From Peribolospora baueri (Eukaryota; Basidiomycota; Peribolosporomycetes; Peribolosporales; Peribolosporaceae): DNA of 64,000 bases. The notes under the pieces are model-generated. The model was not told the origin of the DNA. It saw nothing but the letters and a program-made list of their open reading frames with translations, and did not search any database. The DNA lies in contig JAMDHS010000015.1 of NCBI GenBank assembly GCA_029717555.1, positions 186,001 through 250,000 on the forward strand, given 5' to 3'. Within the stretch, counting starts at the first letter, position 1. Each line of letters begins with the position of its first letter. A program made the position numbers and the translations under genes. Positions 1-10,475 of this stretch are shown here, in pieces.

Positions 1-900
1 CCGCACCTCGGCGCTCCCACTGGCGAGCCCAGCCCCCATCGCTTCGACGCTTGTCCTCCCGCCATCCCTCGCGGGAAGGCTACCCATATACCCCCGTCGT
101 CCATTCACCTTGTGGACTCACTCTACCCGGTCACGACGCTTCGATCAGCGATCGATACCCTCTCCCCGATTCGCCTTTCTTTCTTTCTTGTTCGCCGACG
201 GCGACGCGCGCTCCGCTCTCGGTAAAGTCTTTCTTGTATCCCTCAAATCGTTCCAAGCGTCCCACAACCCGTTCGTTCGTCCTTATACCATTCGTCGCTC
301 GCTCTCCACCCCTCGCAACACAACACGCCCGTTTTGCCCGGTCCCCCCCCGTTTCTCCCCCGTCATGCCATCATCATCGTCTGTCTGTCCATCTGTCTGT
401 TTGTACTGCTATCCTGCCCGTTCGTCACCCGCTCCCGCTCTCCCGTCTGTGCTGTGGCCGTCCCGTCCCGTCCCGTCCCGTCGCGTCTCGTCTTCTGTCA
501 CGCTCGTCTTGTCTTGTTCTCGTTACGGTCTTTTTGCGTCGTTTCCCGTCCTTCCCCTGAATGTATCTTTTTACCATGGATGGACGTTCTCGTCACACAG
601 CCCACGGCGACGAAGGCGAAGGCGAGGGCGGGACGATCAGATCGATGTTCGGCTCTGGACCGAGACTCGGAAGCACTATCTATATATACCCTGGCGGCGA
701 GGGATCTTGGAGCCGAGGAGCTTTGTTTGTTTGTCTTGTTGGTCGAGTGGGGGGTCGTGTTCTGTTGTGAAGCCCGTACTTCCTCACATCTTTTCATCCT
801 TTCCCGCAGCGCTCCCCAATTCCCTCTCCCTCCACCGCCGCTCGCTCGCTCATGCCGTCCTCCTTCTGCCGCACCTGCTCACACCTCGTCTCGCCTCCAT
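1..900. other. CT-rich stretch without a recognisable gene
   Basis: This is a strongly pyrimidine-rich + strand with long open frames in several phases. They read as low-complexity Ser/Pro/Arg text with no conserved motif. It looks like promoter or 5' untranslated DNA, probably of the gene that follows. A short CCCGT repeat lies at 461-485. I see no RNA gene or conserved coding segment here. Confidence 0.5.
461..485. repeat. short pentanucleotide repeat (TCCCG)n
   Basis: Four perfect copies of TCCCG are followed by one changed copy, inside a CT-rich region. Confidence 0.8.
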
Positions 901-1190
901 CGCTCCTTCGCCCGTGCCGAGTCCCGGATGTTAGGATGGACGTCGTTTGAGTGGCCGAGCGAAGGTAAGTAAAATAAAAAGAGGAGGACGCTAGGTCGTC
1001 GTCGTCGCTCGCTGGCACCGACCGACCGACTTCAACGTCACACGGCCCTGGTACTTGCGTCGTCGTCGCCGTCGTCACCGTCCTCCTCGTCGCCCTCCAG
1101 TCCGACTTTGGGGGACAAGCGCCGAGCACAGGGCCGTGTTCGGTGCCCCTCCACGCAGCTAGCTCGGCGCGGGCCACGCAGGGGCAGTTT

Positions 1191-1218
1191 AGGTCAAGTC
1201 AGGTCAGGTCAGGTCAGG
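1191..1218. repeat. short pentanucleotide repeat (AGGTC)n
   Basis: About five copies of AGGTC in tandem, the second slightly changed. It lies in the unresolved region between candidate exons. Confidence 0.8.
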
Positions 1219-1629
1219 CGCTCATCGTCACCGACGATAAGTTAAACAAGCGGAGTGAGAGTCTTCTTGTGGCCGCCCTTCGCGCCCACGACTTGCTGGA
1301 TTGTGCGCGTTCGGCTCAGCAGTAGCGCATGTCACGTCCGTCTGGAGCCCTTCTTCGTCATGTAAGCCGGCACGGAGCTAACGCCGGTGCCAGAGGGCGG
1401 GCGTTGAAGAAAGGTAGGAAAAAGGCGTGTTTGCCCTCGCCTCGCCTCGTCCCACTTGGCAAGTCTCCCCATCCCATCCGTCCTGTCCCGCCCATAGCGC
1501 CCGAGCTGCCAGCGTGCGTGCGTGCGCGAGCGCTTGTGAAAATGCGACGCGATACGACGCGACTCGCGTATCCTCGTCCTCGTCCTCGTCCGGAAGGGAC
1601 TTGGCGCCCTCGAGAAAGCTGGCAATGTA

Positions 1630-3285
1630 TCGTCACTGGCGACACCACAAGCTCGGGATACCGTCCGTACTCAGCGCCATCAACTTGCTTGGCAAGGCCG
1701 ATATCACAGGCCCTCCTTCTTCGCCTCTCTTTCCTCTTCCATCTCCACGCTTTCTTGCCGGTGGTGGAATCGCCGTCGGCGACTTTGCCAAGTCCACCGC
1801 GGCCTCGCCCGCCGTGCTCACCGGGCCTGACCGCGGCACCGTGTTTCACGAAGTGAAGAGGCTGCGAGAGGCAAAAGACCAAGGAGAGGAAAGCGAAGTG
1901 GAGAGTAGGGGCCGGGTGCATGTGCCTGCTCGTCAGGGTGAGTCTACTAGCGCCCTCTTTGCTGTTCGGCCGAGTCGAGTCGCTTAGGGTCTGTTCTCCT
2001 CCCTTTCCTTTCCGTTTTAGGTTGTGTCCGTCTGCTTCGCAGTCGGCTACGTTATTCATTTCGTACTTCTCCGGTCCCGCTTCTCCTCCTCTTCTCCTAC
2101 CGGCGTAGACCTTCCCTCCCCAGACCCGCTCCTACAGGCCGTTAGCGCGTCCGCGGGCATTCTAGAGGGCTGTGTGCGCCATGTGTGCATTCGTGGTGGG
2201 AACGTATCTGCGCATGGTGAGTAGCAGCCGTTCTTGTTGAACAAGGCCGTGTCGCATGCCGGCCTGACGTCTTGGTGGTCTTTGCCGCCGTCCACGTCAT
2301 TCGTTTCGGATACCCGTCCTTTTTCTGGCTTATCTCTCGGCCCTCGTCACTGTTGTACCAGCGGTGACGAATTTGGCCATGATTCTCCTATGGCATAGGC
2401 AGTACTCTTCACATTCGACTTTTTCCACCTCTTCCTCGTCATCTCTCTTCCCTCTCACACGCTCACCCGACCTCCGCTGTGGAGCCTGGGACCTTGACCT
2501 CACATGGCGCGCCGGCTCCCACTACCTCGTTGCGATCCGTGCGCCCCATTCTTCTATCTGGCGTCCTTCTCGTCGCTCTCGCCACTGGGCTCCAGCGCAA
2601 GGAGACGTCGGTCTCCTCTATGGCCTCGAGATCCTCCTTGGTACGTCGTCCTGACACGACGTGTCCGCAGTGTTCCCATCACGTCGTCGATCATCGTCTT
2701 TGGGCCCCCCTACTGACTTGGAATGCCACCCCTTCTCCACGTTCGAATTTTACGGTCGATTCAAAGAGGCCTCAGCCAAACCGACATTCAACCGCTCCTG
2801 ATCATCGCCGCCCAGCTGAACGCATCCTGAGAAGATCTGGCAGTGTGCATGGGCCTGATCACCCACCAGTCCTTCCCACCGGACTTTAAGAAGAAGAAGA
2901 AGAAGCCTTCAACCGCGACGGCCGCAGACGATATCGAGTCCGGCCGCCCAATGACGCGAGGTGGCTCGACGCCGCGTCGGGTGATGCGGCAGGGCCAACG
3001 GAGGAGAGATAAAAATGGTGAATCATCGGATGCTCTTGTCATACCCCTCGGAATACCCCAAAGCCCCCTTCCTCCTTTGGGATTCATGAACCCAACCCGC
3101 ACCTGGACGACTTGTCTCCGGCAAAGTAATCATGCACTTTATCTCTTCTCGTTTCAGTCCTGTTCGTTCTCATGCACTTTGTCTCTTACTGCTCTTTCTC
3201 CGATTATCGCCAAGCATACTGGGATGGCATCACCCGACTCAAGCAGACGGACGACCCGCCCTACGATCCTCCCGTCGTTGGTTGA
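1630..3285 (+). CDS. unidentified multi-exon gene, probable membrane protein; structure not resolved
   Basis: I do not recognise this gene. Several stretches on the + strand look coding. One hydrophobic segment is at about 2020-2080 (reads [16 protein letters not shown]) after a good acceptor. A second runs from about 2133 into an exon reading [10 protein letters not shown] near 2358-2388. A frame that ends in a consensus-like donor lies at 2640. The convincing 3' end is at 3160-3285, after a CAG acceptor, and reads [13 protein letters not shown], then [15 protein letters not shown], then a DPPYDPP tail and TGA. Another candidate first exon is the 13-codon frame at 928-970 ending in GTAAGT. 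I could not join the pieces in one phase without assuming introns of about 30 nt, so start, exon count and even the unity of the gene are uncertain. The stop lies 36 bp from the stop of the convergent COX23 gene. Confidence 0.3.
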
Positions 3286-3321
3286 GCTGAGAGTGAATAC
3301 AGAAAAAGTTTAGAATGACCG

Positions 3322-3943
3322 CTAATCAATCTTGGAATCGAGGAAAGACCGATGTGGAGCGCAACTTCGGCACGACTCACCCAGATCTTTTTACACTCCC
3401 TGTACGCATCGAAAGCCTCTTTGCAAAGGTCTCTTTTGTAATTATTCCGGTCCAGACATTGCATTGACTCCTGACCACGGTAGGGAAACGTGCGATCGCG
3501 TCTGCTTTCAGCTCAGGACGGCTTAACGGTCTGCGGCGTACAGCTCTCGCGAGACGAATACCGGCAGACCCGAGCGCATCCGGTGCAACCGCTCACCTTG
3601 GCGGCGGCCTCGCAGCTGGGAAAATCCAGGGGAACGGTGAGCAATAATCCAGATAAAGCCAGTCGGGAACGCAAAGAAACAAGGAAGAGGAGACCGGCAC
3701 TCACGGGTCGGCAAACTTGGATGGCGTTTTGCTCCCCAGCGTCTTGCGGTAGTCGTTCGGCACGCGCACCGACGTCGCGGTCTTGGCGTCTGAAGGAACA
3801 CAAAGCGGACCGGCGAAATAAAACACGAGACGATGAGGGTGCTCGTCTGACAAATACTATTTCTGGCTTTGGCGTCATGGCATGCTCTTGCGAAGCGACT
3901 CTTGTACGACCCACGCATGCATACCTTGCTCGCCTTGCGACAT
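3322..3943 (-). CDS. COX23: Cox23, twin CX9C mitochondrial intermembrane-space protein
   Basis: This is a small CHCH protein needed for cytochrome c oxidase assembly, imported into the intermembrane space by the Mia40 disulfide relay. Five exons on the minus strand: 3943-3925, 3789-3705, 3615-3597, 3470-3381 and 3330-3322, giving 73 residues. Phases close at every junction and all introns have GT..AG ends. The two CX9C pairs are C36/C46 and C57/C67, and the segment [15 protein letters not shown] is typical of Cox23/CHCHD7. Exon 3 is only 19 nt and carries the first cysteine; the last exon is 9 nt (Ile-Asp-stop). The first exon (MSQGEQ) was chosen because it is the only upstream ATG that gives the right phase and a GTATGC donor. 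It is the least certain part. The gene is divergent from bS16m, 195 bp away. Confidence 0.82.
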
Positions 3944-4138
3944 GGTCGTTGCGGGGCGACCGACCACCAAGTCCCCGAGCCACGGAAAAGTAGGGTTGAT
4001 GCCGCAGTCAGCGCCGCAGTCTTGTGGTGCGGTCGGCCTGTCTGGTCGAGCGACCTTCTCCGACGGCGACTTTCGTCCCAGACCTGTCTGTCACCGACAC
4101 ACCTCCTCCGGCCAGGCAGAGCCTCTCGACGCAGCACC

Positions 4139-4832
4139 ATGGTGGTCCGACTCCGTTTAGCGCGGCACGGCACGCGCAACAACCCCTTCTATCACATCGT
4201 CGCCATTAACGACTTCAAGGCCCGGGATGCCAGGCCGATCGAGAAGCTTGGCGAGTACGACCCGATCCCAAGGTCCCTTCCTCCGCCGAGAGGGATGGAT
4301 GCAGTGAGGAGGGTGGTGGAGGAGATGAGGGCTCGGAAGGGAAAGGCGAAGGAGGAAGGCGCGTTGTCATCGTCATCGTCGTCGTCACCGTCGGCACCGG
4401 CGGACAAGCTGAAGACGGAGAAGAGGGTGGAGTGGAACGTAGAGAGGATACGCTATTGGCTCAGCGTCGGCGCGCAACCTAGCAAGCCCGTCGCGAGGTT
4501 GTTGGACAAGGTCAGTCTCTCGACTCGCACGGTGGTGGTCAGGATATGTGTTCTGTCTCTACAGGCCTCCCCGGTCTTGCTGAAGGCGACGACGGACTTC
4601 ACTTACCTTCGCCCGACTCGCTTCCTGGCGGCTCGCCCACCCCGTCTCCCTCCCGATTCCCCTCGCCTCGCAGGCTGGTCTTATCCCCGAAGGCAAGCAC
4701 TATAAGGGCATCTACCGGCCGCCGACAACTTCCGCGTCCGCCGCCGCCACCGGTCAACAGCCAGCTTCCTCCTCCCCGCTTAATTTCGTAGAGGTGGCCA
4801 CCAGTTATGATCGCCGTCGTCCTACCGCCTAG
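4139..4832 (+). CDS. MRPS16: mitochondrial small-subunit ribosomal protein bS16m
   Basis: Component of the mitochondrial ribosome small subunit. Two exons, 4139-4510 and 4674-4832, joined in phase 0, give 176 residues. The N-terminus VVRLRLARHGTRNNPFYHIV and the downstream IEKLGEYDP and ERIRYWLSVGAQPS blocks are the S16 signature. A Lys/Glu- and serine-rich insert (about residues 70-95, with seven consecutive serines) separates the two conserved halves and is longer than in bacterial S16. The C-terminal exon adds GLIPEGKHYKGIYRP and a low-complexity tail. The ATG directly opens the S16 fold, so any mitochondrial targeting must be internal or N-terminal without an extension, as in other S16m proteins. 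Upstream in-frame sequence exists but contains no better start. Confidence 0.93.
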
Positions 4833-5198
4833 TCCTCCTCCCTTAGAGGTCAACGAAGTTTCGCGACGCCTCAGAAGCGGATGAGAAGGACGTTCTTTGT
4901 ACATAGATGAGACGGCGGATAACGGAAAGGAATGGCGCACAAGAGAAGAGGTGCAACAGATTTCCTGGGCGACCATGTTGGCGCTGGACGGCGAAATATT
5001 TGCACGATGCATTGCATTGCAATCGATGTATTCGACTACAATGAGAACATTCGACATAATGACATCACGAACGGTACACGAAACGGGCTGCGCGCCCTAC
5101 GCCAATGCCTGCTCCTTCCCTGCCAGGGCTTGCCTCAATAAAATACGCTCCTACGCCCCTCGTCGGCGCGCCAACCCGCCGCCGCAGGGGACGACCTC
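4833..5198. other. convergent intergenic region bS16m / NUP57
   Basis: Tail-to-tail spacer of 366 bp between two stops. AT content rises around 4990-5060, as expected for 3' untranslated and polyadenylation DNA. I see no gene in it. Confidence 0.6.
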
Positions 5199-8100
5199 TC
5201 ACTCATCCCTCGGCCTCGTCGAGCTGGTAGCCTGAAAAGTCGACATGCCGAGGCCTTTCAGCATCACCTCCACGTCTCGCGCGTCCGCTTGGAGAGTGTT
5301 GCTTAGGTGGTTCAGGCCCGTTTGCTCATCGGAGAGGATCTGAATAGGTAAAAGTTAAGGGGAGGAAAGCAGACAACGAATGTCCGTCCACCGCGTACGC
5401 CAAACAGTCTTCGTCAGCTGCGCCGTTTCGCGAATAGATTACAATAAGAACGCTTGAAAGGAGACCAAAGCTCACCTTAGCTACCCTCCGCATTCCCTCT
5501 TCATCAACAACGGCCCACTCGACGCTGCTGTCCCTTCCAGCTCTCCTCTCCTGCTCTCTCCTTGCCCTCACTACGCCGATCTGGGCCCACACGTCATGGA
5601 TCCTCATCTTCAGCCTCCCCTCTTCAAAGCCAGCCGTACCCCGACCACCAGCGAGCTCCGCCTGGAGTTCCATCAGTTGCGACCGGAGCGCGGCTTCCTC
5701 CGGCCGAACAGGCAGGGAGCGCACGGGGGTAATGAGCAGATGGATGCGGTGGACGAGAGAGAGAAGACGGGCAGAGAGCGCCGCGTGCTCCTGCGCAGCT
5801 CTCGAAACACGAATGGACGTAGAGAGCGAATGGCGTTGGGACAGAGACTGCAGGCGCTCGGAGATTTCCTAAAAGTGGAGGACGAGCAGAAGCGGAAATA
5901 AGTACCTGACGACTTAGAAGGTAGCGGCGCCTCAAATGGAACGGGAAGGCCAGCTCACAGCAAGTTTGATTTGATGGGCTTGAGCCTGCTTCTTCTGGGC
6001 ATCGACTCGCTTCTTCAGGTCCTCGAAGCCTACGGCGAGGACGGGAATCATACTACAAAAGCAAGGTAGAAGTGAACAAAAGTCCACATTCTGACAAGAT
6101 CATCACGCGGTGCTGACGCGGGTGGGGGCTCACCAAGACGGATCGGGTGCCTCCTGTTTGGCCTTCTGGTATCGCGCCATCGCAAACTCGTTTTGCATCG
6201 CAGCTGGCGGTGGCGAGTATGAATTGACCTGAGCTGGATCCACAACGTTGTAGAAGTACGCCTGAGGCATTGAAAAAGAAAAGCAAGACGTGTTAAACGC
6301 TCGTGTCTCGCCTTTCTAGCCTTGGGTTTGCAAAGGACTCACCTGGAATCTACAATCCGGGCTGCTGGGGTCCCAGGCATTCATGATGGCCAAGATCTTG
6401 TCATTCAAAACTGGGCCGTACCTCTGCAGCATCTGATTGTGGTCGAGCTGCGGGGCCGGAGCCTGTCCCATCGTTGACGACTGAGCTTGGCCCAGCTGGG
6501 ATGCCGAAGTGCCCAACCCACTCTTTCCAGTACCGGTCGTCGACGCACCCGGAGTTGCCGTCGTAGTGGTGGTGGCCAGCTTGCTACCGAAAGAGCCAAA
6601 TGTGGGCAAGGTTGTCGCGGTAGTAGAGGCGGAGGCCGGCAGCGACGAAGTTGTGGAAGTGGTAGTTCCGGTTGTCTCCGTGGTGGATGACTTCGCAAGC
6701 CCAAATGCTACTTTCTTCTCGCTAGGCTCCTTCGTCGCAGCACCTGTAGACGCATCAGCGCCACCACCTTGCTTCTGCTGATCCTCCTGCTTCCCGGCCT
6801 GAGCACCGCCCGATCCAAACAGCCCACCGAACGAGCTTGGTTTCGTCGTGGAGCCGGCGGACCCAAAGAGGGAGGATGCTTGACTGGTACCGGCGTTGGT
6901 GGTGGCGAGGAAATTGAGTCCAGTCTTTTTCTCACCAGATTCAGTCTTAGCAGCATCAGTGGATGTCCCAGCAGCTCCCTGTTGACTCTGCTGCTGTTGT
7001 CCGGCTTGATTTGCACTCGATCCAAACAGCCCTTTGAACGGGGTCGAGGTAGATATCTGCGTAGACGTCTTTTTCTCATCAGCCTGGCTTGTAGCAGTGC
7101 TTGGAGTTGCTCCGAAGCCGCCGAAAACTGTCCCGGTGCTGGCCGTGCCTGATCCTTTGCTTCCAGCGGCAGAAGACGACAATCCACTCAGCGTGGACGA
7201 ACCAACAGTGCCGCTGCCAAACGAGAATCCGCCCGGCTTAGGAGTGGTGGCTCCAGATGAGCTGCCGCCAAAAAGGCTTCCACCCGACAAACTCGGAACT
7301 TGCAAAACCGGTGCCGTTGACGATGTGGTCGAAGCTTGCGTGGTCGATGCTGTCGTTGCCGCTGACGTCCCAGTACTTCCCGCCTGTGACTGCTGCTGTG
7401 TCCCGCTTGATCCGAATGCCTCCGCTGGAGAAGCTTTGCCAAACGAAAAAGAGGAGCCGCTACCCAGCCCGGATGTTCCGGCCACCGGAGTGCCAGAACC
7501 AGCTGCACTACCAAAGATGTTTCCCGTAGTGGACGTCGACGTCTGGGCGCTCGGCGTGATTGTAGAAGTGGAAGACCCGCCGCCGAAGATGTTTGAAGAT
7601 GACGACGCCAAGGTGGACGATGTACCGCCAAAAATATTTGAAGACGAAGGCGCCGAGGTGGAAGATGTGCTGCCAAAGATGCCTCCAGCCGCGGGCGCCT
7701 TAGGCTGCGTAGTCGGCGTGGTCGAACCTGCCGAGCCTGGGCCTCCCGCTTCACTGCCGAAGGCCGACAATCCCGGACCCGACCCTGATATGGGCGTGCC
7801 AGGCGCGGAACTACCAAAAGCAGGGCTGCGAAACCCTGCATTTCCACCGAACGCGTTTCCCGCCGCTGGGGCAGATATCGTGCTCGTACTTGTGGTGGTG
7901 GAGGGGTTCGCGCCTCCAAAAAGAGAGGAGCCTGCCGCAGGAGCGGGCGTGCTTGCGGGCGTGGTGGAGGCAGAGGTAGCGCCAAATTGTGTGGAGGTCG
8001 AGCTGGTTCCAAAAGCCGATGGCGTGGAACCGGCACCCGTGGAGCCGAACCCAAAGGTGGATGGTGTGGAGCTGAACGCTGCCGGCTTCGAGCTGGCCCC

Positions 8101-8535
8101 AAAGGCCGATGGTGTGGAGCTAGCTCCTTTTGAGCCAAACGCAAAGGCTGGTGGAGTCGAACTGGTCCCAGAAGCTGATGCCGTCGAGCCACCCCCAGAA
8201 GCTGGCGGTGTCGAGGTGGCCCCAAACGCCGATGGTGTCGAGCCTACTCCTTTGGAGCCAAAGGTGAATGTCGACTGCGTCTGGCCAAAGGCTGATGGTG
8301 ACGAGCTAGCACCAAAGGCTGATGGCGCCGATGTTGACTTGGACGCCTCTCCCATCGAAGATGAGCCCTGCGACTCGTTCTCGCTCGACTTCCCAAAGGA
8401 GAACTTGGGCCCGTCGGTCTTGCCTGCATGTCAAGTGAATTAAATAGACATCTGAGCGCTCCAAACTAACTTTAAGCTCGGCTTCTACCCAACCAAATAA
8501 TCTTACTCACCGAAATTGAAGCCAGTGCCGGACAT
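5199..8535 (-). CDS. NUP57: FG nucleoporin of the Nsp1 complex (Nup57/Nup54)
   Basis: Central-channel nuclear pore protein that forms a coiled-coil trimer with Nsp1 and Nup49 homologues. Six exons: 8535-8511, 8423-6343, 6261-6134, 6052-5959, 5868-5476, 5339-5199; 953 residues, all phases closing. The first exon codes only MSGTGFNF plus one base. Residues 1 to about 650, mostly in one 2.1-kb exon, are FG-type repeats (SAFG, FGFGS, SLFGG, NIFGG, FSFG) in Ser/Thr/Gly/Ala-rich disordered sequence. The conserved Nup54 region follows: QRYGPVLNDKI, then the block starting AYFYNVVDP, then IPVLAVGFEDLKKRVDAQ. A long coiled coil (ERLQSLSQRHS through REQERRAG) ends the protein. The FG region is longer than in yeast Nup57 (541 residues). 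Divergent from uL23m with 224 bp between starts. Confidence 0.93.
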
Positions 8536-8759
8536 GGTGGACGGATGGCGGTGATCTCTCAACTAGAAGTCCAGACGATCAACAAAAGGGAGCGGCGACG
8601 ACATAGCGATCCGCATCAACCGCAGCAAAAATCACGTGACAGAAACTGCCGCAGCGCTACTCACCTTGCTTTCTTCCTTTGCCCGGCTCTCGTCGGACGA
8701 TTTCGTGCATTGTTCGGCTTTTGCGAACATTTACCGACTCACCACTCCACTACTCGGTC

Positions 8760-10076
8760 ATGGCCGGCAGTGTCCGAGCAGCATTTGGTCTCCTCAGCCT
8801 TTCTGGGGCGTCGGCCTCTTCCTTGCCACTTCTCGGCGCTCGTAAGGCGTCCGCGGTAGGCCAGATCGCAACTGCATCCTGGGCCGGTCCGTCTTTCCAT
8901 GTCGGCCGACGGTCCCTGGCCACCGTCCAGGTCGGTACGCCCGTCCCTGTTGCTCTCAACACCGCCGAGTCATCCTCGCTCTCGCCTTTGCCCTCGACCG
9001 ATAGTTCCAACCGAGCGCCCTATCAGCGATCTCGGAGTTTCCGCGACAAGCTTAACGAGCTCGTCCAACAACGTTGGTTCGTGGACGAGAATGGGTACGT
9101 GGATGACGAGACCGCCCTGAAGGCTTCAATGCAGGCTTGGAACGCCCTACCCTCCGACACTGCCAGGGAGGCCGAGTATGCTTGCGCGCAGGCCTTCCGT
9201 CAGGCTATCATGCGGTGCTTTGAGGTCCGACATCAGAATTCGTTGGGAGAGGCGAGGCGGGCGTGGAAGACCATGTCCGACGAGGAGCGTAAAGAGACCT
9301 TGGAGGATCTGAGGTTTGAGTGCCTCCGTCGAGTGGGGTGGAAGAGGAACTTGGACGACGAGACGGCGAAGGAGACGTTCAAAGCGCTCGGGGCGAAAGA
9401 CAGGGCGAAAGAGGAAGCGGCGGCGTGGAGGTTTCGGGATAGGAGCAAGGTGTACGTCGATGACCAGGCGCTCGTTCTCGGCCGGCCTGGCGTCCAATGG
9501 TTTTCGTCGCCCGTGCACGTCGGCAAACTCTCCTTCCTGCCCAACACCATCGTCCGGATCGTGCGAAACCACCGCAAGCTGGTACGGGACTCGGCCACCG
9601 GCGAGCTCGTTCAGGAGCCGGAGGACCCGTGGAAGGCGACGTTCCGTGTGCCGCTGGACATGCACAAGCACGACTTCCGCAATTATCTTTCCTCCATCTA
9701 CGGCGTCGAGACAACGTGGATCAATAGCATGGTCTACCGTTCCCCGCTCAGCCGCGACACCCAGCGCCGAGTGGTGACGGGCAAGGGTCGCACGTTCAAA
9801 AAAGTGGAGGTCGGTCTAGTGGAGCCGTTCTGGTTCCCTCCGCCGCAAGATGAGCTGGTCAACGAGACGTTCATGCACAAGGACATGAGCGCCGAGAGAC
9901 GCAACAGGCTGCTCAAGTACACCAAGGCGTGGAGGTGGAGGACGAAGAAGGAGGACGGAACGATGACGAGCGGCAGAGCGACCATCCTGCGCAACTTGGC
10001 CAAAAGGAGAGCCATGCGCTTGATGGAGATCAAGGAGAGGATCCCGTCGGAATCCGTCGTGGAACAAACGGTGTAA
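8760..10076 (+). CDS. MRP20: mitochondrial large-subunit ribosomal protein uL23m
   Basis: Protein of the mitochondrial large ribosomal subunit near the exit tunnel. A single intronless exon of 438 residues, which is unusual in this window. An Arg/Ser/Ala-rich N-terminus (about residues 1-55, with VGRRSLATVQVG) looks like a mitochondrial presequence. The middle carries a charged helical region (ARRAWKTMSDEERKETLEDL). The L23 core is about residues 235-345: FLPNTIVRIVRNH, then TFRVPLDMHKHDFRNYLSSIYGV, then a basic stretch ending VVTGKGRTFKKVEV. It is longer than yeast Mrp20 (263 residues) because of the central helical insert. The start is the first ATG in a frame that opens directly with the presequence. 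Confidence 0.88.
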   Translation: MAGSVRAAFGLLSLSGASASSLPLLGARKASAVGQIATASWAGPSFHVGRRSLATVQVGTPVPVALNTAESSSLSPLPSTDSSNRAPYQRSRSFRDKLNELVQQRWFVDENGYVDDETALKASMQAWNALPSDTAREAEYACAQAFRQAIMRCFEVRHQNSLGEARRAWKTMSDEERKETLEDLRFECLRRVGWKRNLDDETAKETFKALGAKDRAKEEAAAWRFRDRSKVYVDDQALVLGRPGVQWFSSPVHVGKLSFLPNTIVRIVRNHRKLVRDSATGELVQEPEDPWKATFRVPLDMHKHDFRNYLSSIYGVETTWINSMVYRSPLSRDTQRRVVTGKGRTFKKVEVGLVEPFWFPPPQDELVNETFMHKDMSAERRNRLLKYTKAWRWRTKKEDGTMTSGRATILRNLAKRRAMRLMEIKERIPSESVVEQTV

Positions 10077-10475
10077 TCTATCTAGTTTCTCGCTCGTCTA
10101 CATTCGGTTGCTAGATGCGTTTCGCTCGTTCAAACGAGAAAAAAGGAAGCGTCGATCCTTCCAGAGGAGAGAAGCGAAGATAGATAGGCGGAAGGGAGGA
10201 GCACGGAAACAAGCGAGCAAGAACGCAAGCGCGCGTCCGCCTCCGCCCCCTTCATCGCGGCGCGGCGCGGGTACGGCAGTGTACGGCAAAGCGAGAGCAG
10301 ACAAGTCTAGAAGGAGGTCGGTTTGCAGGATGGGACCGGGGGGGGGGAGGGGCAAAAATGATATATAACGCTCAAAACGCCAAGACGAAGCGAAAACAGA
10401 GGAGGACCTCGCTCATAGCGCACGACTTGGAGGGGACCCGTGATCGCGATACGTTCGCCCCACTACGAGCGGTGA
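10077..10475. other. convergent intergenic region uL23m / SFC1
   Basis: A 399-bp tail-to-tail spacer that is purine-rich on the + strand at 10130-10220. A run of nine guanines lies at about 10337-10346. I see no coding potential or RNA gene. Confidence 0.6.

Noticed and set aside
7034-8443. 469-codon open frame on the + strand opposite the NUP57 FG region
   Set aside because: It mirrors the repetitive GC-biased FG exon and reads as Pro/Ala/Val/Asp-rich periodic text. No start context, motif or splice structure supports it.
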